Of a stretch of DNA of 64,000 nucleotides, positions 11,299-21,009 are shown in pieces; the first letter of the stretch is position 1; the number at the start of each line of letters is the position of its first letter. The notes beneath the pieces are model-generated. The model saw only the letters and a list, made by a program, of their open reading frames with translations. It was not told the origin of the DNA and ran no database searches. The position numbers and the translations under genes were made by a program. The DNA comes from Coriolopsis trogii (lineage: Eukaryota; Basidiomycota; Agaricomycetes; Polyporales; Polyporaceae): contig JAHYIO010000001.1 in NCBI GenBank assembly GCA_020543525.1, forward strand, positions 1,426,001-1,490,000, given 5' to 3'.

Positions 11299-12556
11299 CA
11301 GTGTTGTGCTCCCTTTCAACTGACTCATCTACTCCTCCCGTTCAACGCCTTTCCTTACGTTTGTGTCAGATTAATCACCACATATTCATACAGTCACTCG
11401 GTTGGTATCATAGTATAGTATCGACAATGGATAATACTTCTATTTTATAGGATACGCCCTGCGACCTGAGTGAGCCCTTCCTGTTCCCTGTGCACCAAGG
11501 CGCCGACCATGCAACTTCCATATATATCCTTCCCTGGGTGGATTCCACCGGCCGTGAATTCAAGACGCAAGGTTCTCGGTTGGTGCATACCAAATGACCG
11601 AATCATGACTTCCGCCCGTGCGTCCTTGGGTTTCCGACTGGCTGGGGGGCACCTTGAATCCGCCTGTCATGCCGCCGGACCCCATCGGGGGATAGTCCAC
11701 CCGGATTCAACCGGTCCCATGTTTAGCGGTGTAGGGTTCGGAGGCGGACTTTGGCAAATTTTTGAACCCGTGTATTCCCCGACGTCGCTTGATCAGGGTC
11801 ATAAGGATCGACGACATGTTGCCCGCATGTCGATCGCAACTTGGACCTGGCCTAAGTACTTTGTACTCAGCTGCTCGAGAAGCGTCAAGCACTCCAGAGC
11901 GGCCCTGACGTAGTGGATGTCTGCGTGCGTTGTGTGGTGCATAGACTTGCATAGATCATGATGCAAGAAGGAAAGGCCCGAGCGAGCGGTAAGAGAGCGA
12001 CCAGTAATGAGCACCTGATTGGGGCACCCTCTCGGCCTTTGCCGTTCTCGCGCGTCTGGGAGAACCCGCCCTCTCGTAACTACACGTTCACCTGCTCTAG
12101 TCTGGTGCAATTCAACGAACCTTGGGCTTGCACTCTCCCCACATCTTCTACAGCGTTCTCAACAGTGCTGCGTGGTGGGTCTTGAGAATTATGGCGACAT
12201 CGTCGCGTGGCTCAGAAGACATATCCGGCCCGTAAGCTGTGGTTCTTGCACGTGCCATAGGACCCGGGTTCATCCCGATATTTGCGGGTTTGCACTTCGC
12301 AGTCCTCGTTCAGTGTTCGCTCACGCATAGCAGCATACCGGCCTCAACACGGCATGCATACCGCCCATGGGATCATCTAACACCCTCGTAATCGTATCCT
12401 CTTCCTTCTGTTCCTTGCGCGTGTGCTTCAAGTGACCCATCACAGCATGCGGCATCGAACAGAAGGTGGGTCATAAACTTCACGCTTCAAGCTCCATTGT
12501 TCGCGATGCACGTCGCCGTCCATTCATATGACCTCGGGACGGCTTCGTCAGTAGCG
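11299..12556. other. Gene-poor stretch, nothing recognised
   Basis: Several overlapping open frames of 60-150 codons occur on both strands, none with a recognisable motif or splice context. No repeat or RNA gene was recognised. The 3' end belongs to the promoter of the GH28 gene. Confidence 0.4.
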
Positions 12557-12568
12557 TATATATAAATA
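12557..12568 (+). promoter_or_regulatory. TATA box of the GH28 gene
   Basis: The word TATATATAAATA lies about 40 bases before the ATG of the GH28 gene. It is a near-perfect TATA element and fits an inducible secreted enzyme gene with a short leader. Confidence 0.6.
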
Positions 12569-12606
12569 CGCCATATACGACCAAGTGTTGCTCTGAGGCT
12601 GCAAAC

Positions 12607-14289
12607 ATGCTCAGCTCACATTACCTGCACCATCTGCTTTTCGGGACTGCACTCCTTGTGAACGCGGCGCATGCTGCTGTTCGGAAGGAAGGAAGTGTCT
12701 GTACGGTCATTCCCGACGCCAATGGAGGCGACGATTCGCCCTCTATTCTGTCGGCCTTCTCGCAGTGCAACAAGGATGCATCAGTCCTCTTCCTCAACGA
12801 GACCTACCATGTCGAACGCGTGATGGCGACTCACGGCTTACACAACGTTACCGTTGACATACAAGGGACTCTCTTGGTATGATTACAGCTCTTCTATGTT
12901 CCGTGAACTTTGATTTTGACATCTCCTTAGTGGGGAACCAACACCACGTACTGGATCAATAATAGCACCCCTCTGGGGTACCAGAACCAGAGTGTCGCCT
13001 GGGACTTTGGTGGCGACAACATCCTCTGGACAGGCCACGGGTTTGGAACGTTTGACGGCAATGGCCAAGTCTGGTACGACGACGAGCATTCTCTACTGAG
13101 TGCTGCCGACAGATGCGTCATCATTCACTCTGCAGGTACGACCTTGCGAACGGCAGGAGCAACATGCCTGGTCGGCCTATCAACCTCGTCATTCGCAACT
13201 CGACAAACTTCACCATGCAAGGCATGCGTTTCGTGCAGAGCCAGTTCTGGACTCTGGCGGTGCATACCGCCCAGAACGTGTTGATGGAGGACATCTTCAT
13301 CCATTCCGTCTCGAATAGCAGCGTGCGTCCATCTACCACTACCTCGACATGTTCAGGGCATAGTATGGGTCGAAGGGACCTGCGGACCCGTGACAGGGTA
13401 CAGTGCGCTAAGGGCCGTAATATTGGCCCATGCTTGAGAGGAGTCAGAGCCTGGCTGACGCCCCTAGACCCGTTCATGCATGACAATGGCTGTACCACTG
13501 ACTGGCCTTCCACATTCTAGGCGAGCACCATCAACACTGATGGCATCGACACCTTCTACACCAACAACATCACGATCCGCAACTGGGACGTGACCGGCGG
13601 CGACGATGCGGTCTCGCCCAAGGCCAACTCCTCCAACATGCTCGTCCAAGACTCACACTTCCACGGCACGAGCGGGATCGCGATTGGATCCATCGGCCAG
13701 TACCTGGGCAGATTCGAGTTCATCGAGAACGTCCTCGCGGAGAGGATCATCTGCGATGGCTGCAGGCACGCTGGGTATATGAAGACGTTCACGGGCGTAC
13801 AGAAGGGCGTGCCCCCCAATGGTCAGCCGTTGTGTGGATACGATATCTCAGTTGACTCACATATGGTACACAGGTGGCGGAGGTGGTCTAGGATTCGCAA
13901 GGAACATCAGTACGTCATTCATCCAATATCGCAATGTGCTTGAGCATGACCCTGATGGCACCCCCTCACCAACAGCCTTCCGCGACTTCACTGTCTCTGG
14001 TATTACAGACAGCGTCGCCCAGATCACCCAGTGCGTCTCCTTCGAGGGCCAGACGGGCGACTGCGACACCTCAAAATTCCAGCTCTCCGACTTCACATGG
14101 CAGAACATCTCCGGCACCGTCAACAACAACATCCTCGGCACTCTGCAGTGCTCCGGAGCCGCACCGTGCACGGGCATTATGATCTCGGGCGTAGAGGGTC
14201 TCAAGTATCCAAATGGGGCTCAGGCGAAGGTGGGCTGTAGCAATGTCCAGTTGGGGCCTGGCAGCGTCGCATGCAATGGCTCCCCGTAA
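12607..14289 (+). CDS. Secreted GH28 pectinase-like glycoside hydrolase
   Basis: GH28 enzymes cut polygalacturonan or rhamnogalacturonan in plant cell walls. The ATG at 12607 opens a signal peptide (MLSSHYLHHLLFGTALLVNA). Repeats of the right-handed beta-helix follow, with GHGFGTFDGNGQVWYD and then NTDGIDTFYTNNITIRNWD, giving the first catalytic Asp. GGDDAVSPKANSSN gives the next two. The usual Gly-His-Gly is replaced: the segment reads GTSGIAIGSIGQYLG. The usual Arg-Ile-Lys is YMK (AGYMKTFTG). Cys pairs of the C-terminal part are present (CVSFEGQTGDCDTSKF). Introns are inferred at about 12877-12931, 13074-13134, 13322-13520, 13831-13875 and 13911-13976. The last two give NGGGGGLGFARNITFRDFTVSG, which matches the family better than the unspliced frame. 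The changed active-site residues argue for an exo- or rhamnogalacturonan-type enzyme, or altered activity. Confidence 0.82.
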
Positions 14290-14897
14290 GCGTAGCATCG
14301 TTGAATATGTGATATTCGTTTGAATTCTGGCCAATGCTCGTGCTTTTGTTTAGCCAGTGTATAACGAGTTGCGTACTACCTCAGGGCGGCTACCAAGTAG
14401 CACTCGAATTCCTTTCCAAGCTTGGGAGAAGCTCGGCAACTGCCGAGCGAAAAATGCATATAAGTTCGCTCGGCTCGTACCCACATCTCCTCGCACACGT
14501 CCTCTCATCCACCCTCGCCGGTCTCTGTCGTTGTTCCGACGTTCGGGGGTCGCGATTGGGTACTTTCCCCCTCAGATAGGGTGCACACCCGAGGCCTTGA
14601 GGGGGTGGTTTGCCGTGTCAGAGCGAGGCGGCCACCGTATGGGGACGCCCTGATGTTGGGAAGTCAGCTCCTCTTCCCTGAAACAGTGGGAATGCAGAGC
14701 CTAGACGGCATAAGACATTTTCTTCAATCGTTTCGTTTGCCACTATTTGTGGTGCAGCTACACTGAATTGGTTGAACGTAACGCCCTAGGCTCCTACCCT
14801 GGACGAGACGTTGCACTCAAAATTATGATCTGTTCTATACACTATGTACGAAAGTTACTACATGGATAAAATACCTCACTCGCGCAAAGAAACCCAT
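14290..14897. other. Intergenic region, no gene seen
   Basis: This is the space between the convergent GH28 gene and the gene at 14898-17265. Only short frames without features are present. It likely contains both 3' untranslated regions. Confidence 0.5.
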
Positions 14898-17265
14898 TCA
14901 TCGCGGAGCCGCCGCACCTCCGTAGTACGCACCATACGTGGCAGTGGGAGTCGTAGGCGGGGGCGTCCCGGATGCCGACGACGTCCCAGTAGTCCGCATA
15001 TGCGGCGGTAGCGTGGGCGCAACGTATCCTCCAGTCGTGGTGTTCCACGTCGTAGACGTATAAGACGGTGTCTTCGCCCCGGACACGGTGTTGGCCACCG
15101 CGCGCTGAGGCTGTTGGCTCGACCCAGGGGCGAAGTAGCTCGAGAAGTTGCCTGACATGCCCGTCTGGGCGGCCGGTTGAGCAGCCGCCTGGCTGGAGCC
15201 TGAGTACCACCCAGAGTAGTATTGGCTATGCCCTGTCGCGGCGTACTGAGCGTTGGGGTAGTGCGTTGGGGCGGCTGCTGGTTGTGTGGTGGTGGATGCA
15301 GCATATGTGGTTGGATAGTAGCCTGTGGTACCCTGGCCCGTGTAGGATCCGTATCCGCGGTATTGTGAGGGATGATAGGATGAGGTATAAGGGGCAGTAT
15401 AGGTTGCGTATGATGGGGCAGGAGTGGTGGCAGTGGTCTTCGGTGGCGGCGCTGCAGGGGCTGGGAGCGGCACTGACTTGGTGGCTGCTGCCAAGCCAGC
15501 ACGGATGTGTACAGTGGTATCGTCATGAAATGCGGTTGTCCGTCCCTCGGGGAGTGTCCCATACCACCCTTCTGTGGGCTGCAGAGGGAGCGTGCGTTGC
15601 AGCTTATGAAGCACGGAGGCTGGTGGTATCAGGGGCGCATGTTCGGGGTCTCCGTTGGACGGACGTGGTCGAAGGGAAGCCAACAGAGCCAAGGAGTCAA
15701 TGATCCCTTGTGCTGGTGGCGATAGTGAGATAGGGGCGAGTCTTCCGGAATTATACACATACCAACGTCCCACTCCTCCGAGCCCACTTCCACCACACTA
15801 GAACCTCCGCCTTGTGCTCGTAGACGTGTGAGTTGAAGTTCCTCTAATCGCACCAGAGCCTTCGCATTCCTCTGTAGAAGCTCGTCCACGGCTTGTTCCA
15901 TTTCCAGCGTACCCAATGCCGTCTTGATGGCGCTAACTTCATCGTCAGGAAGCAGCGACTCCACGGCCTTGGAAACGTCAGCGAGTCTGCTTGAGTACCC
16001 GGCTTCCGCTGAGTCCCCGACCGAAGCATCTTCCACGATGGCACTGGCAGGGTTATGCTCGTTTGCTGATAGAAAGGCTCGCCTTTTGCCCTTTGCAAGA
16101 GAACGGAGCCTTCGTTTCATCTCCTGATGGAAAATCACTTCGCCCATGGCGATCCGCCCTACTTCCACGCCGTCTTGGTCGAAGCTCGGAGCGAAGCTTG
16201 CATACGGACCGTAGTCCAGGAACTTGCCGCAGCTGACTCGGCGGGGAGGTAGCGGCTTGTAGTGTGCTAGAGCGGATGGATGCTTAACGACGTAGTCACC
16301 GAGGGTGCCTTTACGCGCAAGGGCAGCACCAGAGGGAGAGGGGAAGATAGACACTAGGTCGGCTTCCGCGGTATGCAGATTCTTGATGTCCTTTCCGCTA
16401 CCGTCAGACGTGGGGGCAACGGAACTCGCCGAGGACCACCAGTCGCCAGTAGGAAGACGTTGAACGAGTGCGTATCTGCGAGGGTGAACGCCCGCAGGGG
16501 GCTCGTGTGTACTGGTTGAGCTAGCAGGGTTCTCTGGCTCCGTATCCGTGATGATGGTATCAAGGTTTGCAGGAATTGGAGCGATTTTCCGGGAAGCTTG
16601 ATTCAAAAGGGAGGTTGCGAGCTCACAGAAACGCAGCTGCTGAGATGCGGTCTCTGAGGGACGAAACCGAGGATGTGAGGATATTGGGTGGATATGTTGC
16701 ACGGCAACCTATGCAAGGGGCCCATGATGAGCTCATGGCAAGACTCGGATGAGTGAAGCTTACACATAGGAGACGGAAAGGGTACTGAGCGGGGTTCTGC
16801 AGTAGTGTGCGCAGGGAAAGCATGGAAGTAGATGGAGTGGGAGGTGACCCGGAGGGTGCTGCCTCCATAGAGTCCGTCGGTAGAGGGAAGACGCGGTCAA
16901 GGAGGCCTTGAGTATCAACCCTGTGATGTGATTGAGGATTTTGGACTTTACGAACGGATACATATCAGAGAGTGGACGTACATCTCAAGGACACTGAGTA
17001 TGTCTGCAGCATCCTCATCCTGTAAAGGGACATCGCCGCTGCTAGGGAGCTCGACGTGTTCCTTATCTCCGGAGTATTGCCCTAACTCAGAGCTGCCCTC
17101 CTCTTCCTTAGTTTCTGTCCGAGCCTGCTTGCTGGGTGGCGAGTCTTCGTTCTCCGCATTCGAATTGCGCTTGCGTTTCTTGGCCGCGCCTTTACGAGGA
17201 TTTTGCGGCTGATCCTGAGGTTTGTCTTTTTCTTGCGTGGTGGTTGAGCGTGTGGCCCGAGCCAT
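14898..17265 (-). CDS. Unrecognised, probably nuclear protein with Tyr/Thr/Gly-rich tail
   Basis: I do not recognise the family. The ATG at 17263-17265 opens a strongly basic region (PRKGAAKKRKRNS) with a likely nuclear localisation signal, then an acidic Glu-rich patch. An intron at about 16917-16975 joins it to MVDTQGLLDRVFPLPTDSME. After a short exon ending YPFRLLC the next exon starts VAVQHIHPISSH. The middle part is well folded in appearance (RRYALVQRLPTGDWWSS, LVSIFPSPSG, RRVSCGKFLDYGPYASFAPS) and ends with heptads (LEMEQAVDELLQRNAKALVR). After an intron near 15750 comes RWYVYNSGRLAPISLSPPAQ. The last 180 residues are low complexity, rich in Tyr, Thr, Ala, Gly and Gln, resembling prion-like tails of RNA-binding or chromatin proteins. 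A chromatin or transcription cofactor role is a guess. The product is roughly 750 residues. Confidence 0.7.
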
Positions 17266-17603
17266 GACGAACTGGAATGTGAGGAACAATTGACGCCAAT
17301 TTGGCGAGCAAGACGCGCGGGTGGCTGTAGGAGTGCAGTACTTTGAGAAGATCCAAACGCGTCGAGCTGAACGCGTCCCGTGGCGGAATTACCCTCGCGT
17401 CGTGGTCAGAGACAAGCGCTGTCGTCGGACTCTCTCCTCGCTTATTGGCCACATTCGAAACCCCGAAAGCAAGCTGCTTACCACATCTTTTCTCCGCTTT
17501 CATCTCCGATTACCCTCCCCCTCCCTGTCGCTGCCTTCGACTGTGTCCGACAAGTGTGGAGAGCAACAGTCTGAGTCTCCTGCTGCCTCACTGATCATCA
17601 GCC

Positions 17604-18103
17604 ATGACTTCAAGGGTCGTGCCAGCTCTGAAACCTTTCCTTCGTGCCCAGCAACACTCACTTCCTGCCAATGGTCACGGCGCGTTCATCCCCCAAATCC
17701 GCAAAGTGGTCTTCGAGTTCTGTGACAACTGGGTATCTTCGGCGAACCTCCGCACATACATTCACAACAACCTCGAGAGTGTCGCTCGGGCCAACCCTCA
17801 TGTAGAATTCGTGGTCAGGCAGCGAAGTAGCCGGGAGCCTGTCGTACGCGGTTTCTACAGTAAGTCGTGCTTCGCTCGTGTTCTGCCCCCAGGTTGACCT
17901 CTCCTGGTTTAGTCAACAACCGAGACAAGGTCATCGGGCTGAAGGACTACGAAGTCAACGGCATTGCTAACAAGGTCCAGTTGCTGCTCGACTCCTCCGG
18001 CGCGAAAATCAAGCCTCTCAAAAGGTTGACTGTGGAAAGTCGGACCGAGTCTACGAGGGGCATTTGGAGTGGGCTGCATGTCGAAGAGCCGTTCAGGATA
18101 TGA
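17604..18103 (+). CDS. MRPL51: Mitochondrial ribosomal protein mL43
   Basis: This is a protein of the mitochondrial large ribosomal subunit (bacterial-type thioredoxin-like L51/S25/CI-B8 fold; yeast Mrpl51). The ATG at 17604 opens MTSRVVPALKPFLRAQ, then IRKVVFEFCDNWVSSANLR, HVEFVVRQRSSREPVVRGFY, a typical run for the family. A 53-base intron at 17860-17912 splits an Ile codon, joining FY to INNRDKVIGLKDYEVNGI. The end reads KPLKRLTVESRTESTRGIWS followed by about ten residues. The product is about 148 residues, close to the usual size. The gene is divergent from the one at 14898-17265 with a spacer of about 340 bases. Confidence 0.9.
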
Positions 18104-18846
18104 GGGCACGACCCTGGGTTCTGGCGATGATTGCGTTGCAGTACGTGTAGAGTTACCTCATTCTATGCATTTAATATCCTATGGTACGTTGCGTCAGTCG
18201 TGCACCGTCGCAATGGTGCCGTTTAGCCTCGCGCTGATACACGTCCTCTAGATAATAGCATCTTGCTCTTGTGCTGTGCAAGGCTCTCGTGTAGAGAGGG
18301 TGTGCCTACCTGCATCCTCAACGGGCCATTGGCTCTTTGCCACGCTTTCTTTCGGACCGCTCGATAGTCCGGCGCTACAAGTTCCTTCCATTCCCCCTCC
18401 GTGCTGCGAACCCCATGAAACATGCTCTCCGAAACAAGGTCATCATCTCCATAGTGCCTGTGAGCAGGGCCTGAGTACAGTATGGCTCTCCATACCCTCC
18501 GAAATGCACCCTCTTGAGCGCAATGGACATCTTACCGAAGAGGGAATATCGGTACGTCCACGTGCCTCGTGTCCGTTTTTACTGATCCACGCCTTTTCCA
18601 CGATGCACTTCGAAGAGCCGGTGACTCGGGCGGCACTATTATCTGTACTTCATGCTGACGCCAGCCGGACGCAGGGAAAACCACACGTGTGGATAGTAAA
18701 GGCCCGATGTGCCTTCCGGCTCTTGGGGTCGCCTCTTGCCTCTTACCCTTCCCCCCTGCCCTCGCTTGCGTGAGTTTTCTGTACCCGCCAACCTCCTCCC
18801 TTTAGTCCTCAAGTCGCACATTGCGCGCAGTGTCCAACCTCGAGCT
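18104..18846. other. Intergenic region, no gene seen
   Basis: This region lies between mL43 and the next gene on the same strand. A 165-codon open frame at 18276-18773 has no recognisable features, and its composition looks non-coding. A pyrimidine-rich stretch near 18740-18800 precedes the next start and may be core-promoter sequence. Confidence 0.4.
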
Positions 18847-19987
18847 ATGCAGAATCCAAGCAGCTACTACGCGGTGCCAAAGTGCGACGGTCGAATGTGG
18901 GCAGAATGGCAGGAATCCGGACATAGTGAGAACGTGAGTGATTTCCGTGACGGTCTGTAGAACGCCCATGACATCCCTCGACGCAGTATTCATGGAGCCG
19001 TAACTCTTCATCGACAACACTTGGAGAGGGATCGTCTTCTTTGCACGCAAGGCAGCTGCGCAGCCCAATGAAAGAACTCACGCAATGCAGCGCTATCCCC
19101 ATATCTTATACCCTCGTAAGTAATGCCTATTGCACGAGCTGCCGCAGCATCTGATCGGTTCATAGACACCACCTACTCCATCCACGACGGATAGCGATGC
19201 TTCCTCTTCATCACAGATATCGATGGAATCCATTCCCGAGTACGAAGAGATGCCAGAAATCCCTTTCGTATCCGCGACGATCACATACCCTGATGGATGG
19301 ATGGACCCTGATAGTCCTTCAGAGGAGACGCGGATGGTGGGAGGGTCTCAAACATCTTTCTGGTCGGGAATCATCGGCATGCGCCACAGTACGTCGAAGT
19401 CCTCCTCCTGCACAGACTCCCCCGTACTTGGGCACACGAGCGAACGCGTGCTAGCGCCTACGCGGACTTCGCGCAAACGCTCAGGGTCCGTGTCGTCCAT
19501 TGCATCCTCGCGCACTCGTCCCGCGCCTGCCAAATCCATCCTCTCGTCGAGCGATTCCGTCAGGACGCGGCGACGAAAGGCGCCCTCGGTCAAATTCCTC
19601 GATAGACCCACAATACACTACGAAGACGAAGATTACGACGATGACCACGAACGCGAGCCGGGCTCGTGCATGTCCCCGCCCCCGAAAAAGAAGGCCAGAG
19701 GCCTCACCGGGTTTTTCACATTCAAATGGCTCTTCGGGCCGTCCTCAACCGTCTCTTCCTCCCCATCCATAACGAAGGCGAAGTCAGCGAATTCGAGCTC
19801 TGCTCGGCCTGCGATATCGGGCCCGTTCCCGCTGTGGGGTTCCCCACCGATGCGCGCCCGTGGTGGCGGTCGCAGCGGCAGTGGTAGTAGCGCGGCTAGT
19901 CTGCGCTCCATGAAGTCCAGTGCGAGTTTGCGGTCCATGCGGTCGTGTGGAAGTAGATTGCCGACACCGACATACTGGCCAAGGTAG
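18847..19987 (+). CDS. Unrecognised low-complexity basic protein
   Basis: The family is not recognised. Three exons fit cleanly in phase 0. Exon 1 (MQNPSSYYAVPKCDGRMWAE) ends at a GTGAGT donor near 18933. Exon 2 (YSWSRNSSSTTLGEGSSS) runs from about 18987 to 19118. Exon 3 starts after CATAG at about 19168 with TPPTPSTTDSDASSSSQ. Exon 3 holds a short acidic motif (MESIPEYEEMPEIPFVSATI), then long Ser/Arg-rich disordered sequence. RRRKAPSVKFLDRP is followed by an acidic run (HYEDEDYDDDHERE), a basic PPPKKKARG, and a short hydrophobic GFFTFKWLFG. The end has a repeat of the type ASLRSMKSSASLRSMRS. The SVKFLD context is common in fungal disordered signalling proteins. Length is about 344 residues. 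Confidence 0.6.
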
Positions 19988-20529
19988 TCTCCGACAGCTT
20001 TTCACTCGCTGCCTTTGTGAGTACAGTCACACTTGCGTCTTATACTGGTTCACGATCTGACCTCGGTTTGACTCTGAAAGCGCCCATCGTCTATCCGTTC
20101 TTACCGAGAGACGTCATTGCATGGCCGTCTCTCTTCTCTGCTCAGTCGTTCTCGTGCACTGCCGCGAGAGACCCGCCCATGTCTTCGTCCTACCTCACAC
20201 ACGTCGATCTGAGATCGCGGACTATCACGCATGCCGTATGCATTATGATGATGCTAGTAGTTGTACAGGCGGTGGGTGTTGTTGCATGGCGATCGCAGTT
20301 GCCGCCACGTTCGCTTGTAGTCTCGTCGTTGCATATGCATGGTTTCTTGGTTTGGGATTCTTAGCCTGCTGTCCTCGAAGCAAGTGCTCTCGTTGCAGTG
20401 GTCCAGCGAGATTGCTCGGTCAACATCACTTGTGTTATCTGTGGGCAAGATATAGTGGTAATTTTACACGCTGGAGAGATCCGTGCACGCTCGGCTTCAA
20501 GCCGCGGCATTGATTAGAATGTGTCGAAA
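19988..20529. other. Intergenic region, no gene seen
   Basis: This region lies between the gene ending at 19987 (+) and the decayed exon copies that begin at 20530 (-). The frames here are short and without features. Confidence 0.4.
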
Positions 20530-20900
20530 CTACAGGATAGTGCCCGTCTGGACCTCTCCGCGTATGAGTATGCCGCGGATCGTGTCCCGCAGCTCCATGT
20601 CCTGTGCCAGTAAGGCCAGCTGCTCCTTCTGAGCAAGTGCACTGAACCCTCATATTCGCTTTGCGAGGGGCATGACCCGTGACCCGGTGAATGGAGTCGA
20701 GCATGTGGAGCATATAGTCAACTTTTGCTCCCGCTTGGAGTTACGCGTGAAGCGCACAGTAGAGGCACCCTAAAGCATTGCACCGTGGTCAGCTGGTCCC
20801 TTGGGCTACAGTGGATGGGGTGAGAGAACTCATGTACCCACAAACATGCATCTCGTCGTTGATAGGCAAGTAATTTACTCACATACTCGTCTGGAGCACG
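20530..20900 (-). pseudogene. Decayed duplicate of the last exons of the TPR gene
   Basis: The minus strand repeats the 3' end of the TPR gene at 21010-21530. The end of the copy reads ALLAQDMELRDTIRGILIRG, then EVQTGTIL and a stop, against ILAQDMELRDKIRGMVHRGE in the intact gene. Upstream, MLHMLDSIHR matches MLFMLDSIHR. The copy has an in-frame TAA where the intact gene has CAA (LHA-stop-LQAG versus LQAQFQAA). An insertion of about seven bases after the DSIHR codons shifts the frame. Similarity continues through the intron and into the edge of the preceding exon (ACCCACAAACATGCATCTCG versus ACTCACAGACGTGCGACTCG on the plus strand). It is therefore a DNA-level tandem partial duplication and not a processed copy. 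Confidence 0.75.
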
Positions 20901-21009
20901 CAGGCTATAATGTCAGAGCTTCCAAGTAGCCATAGGGTACATTCATGTCGAAGTCAAGAAATCGTAGTACTTATACATCGCAGAGATATTCGTGCACACC
21001 TCGAGTGGT

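Noticed and set aside
11470..11913. 147-codon open frame on the plus strand
   Set aside because: No motif, no codon pattern typical of the neighbouring genes, and it overlaps other random frames.
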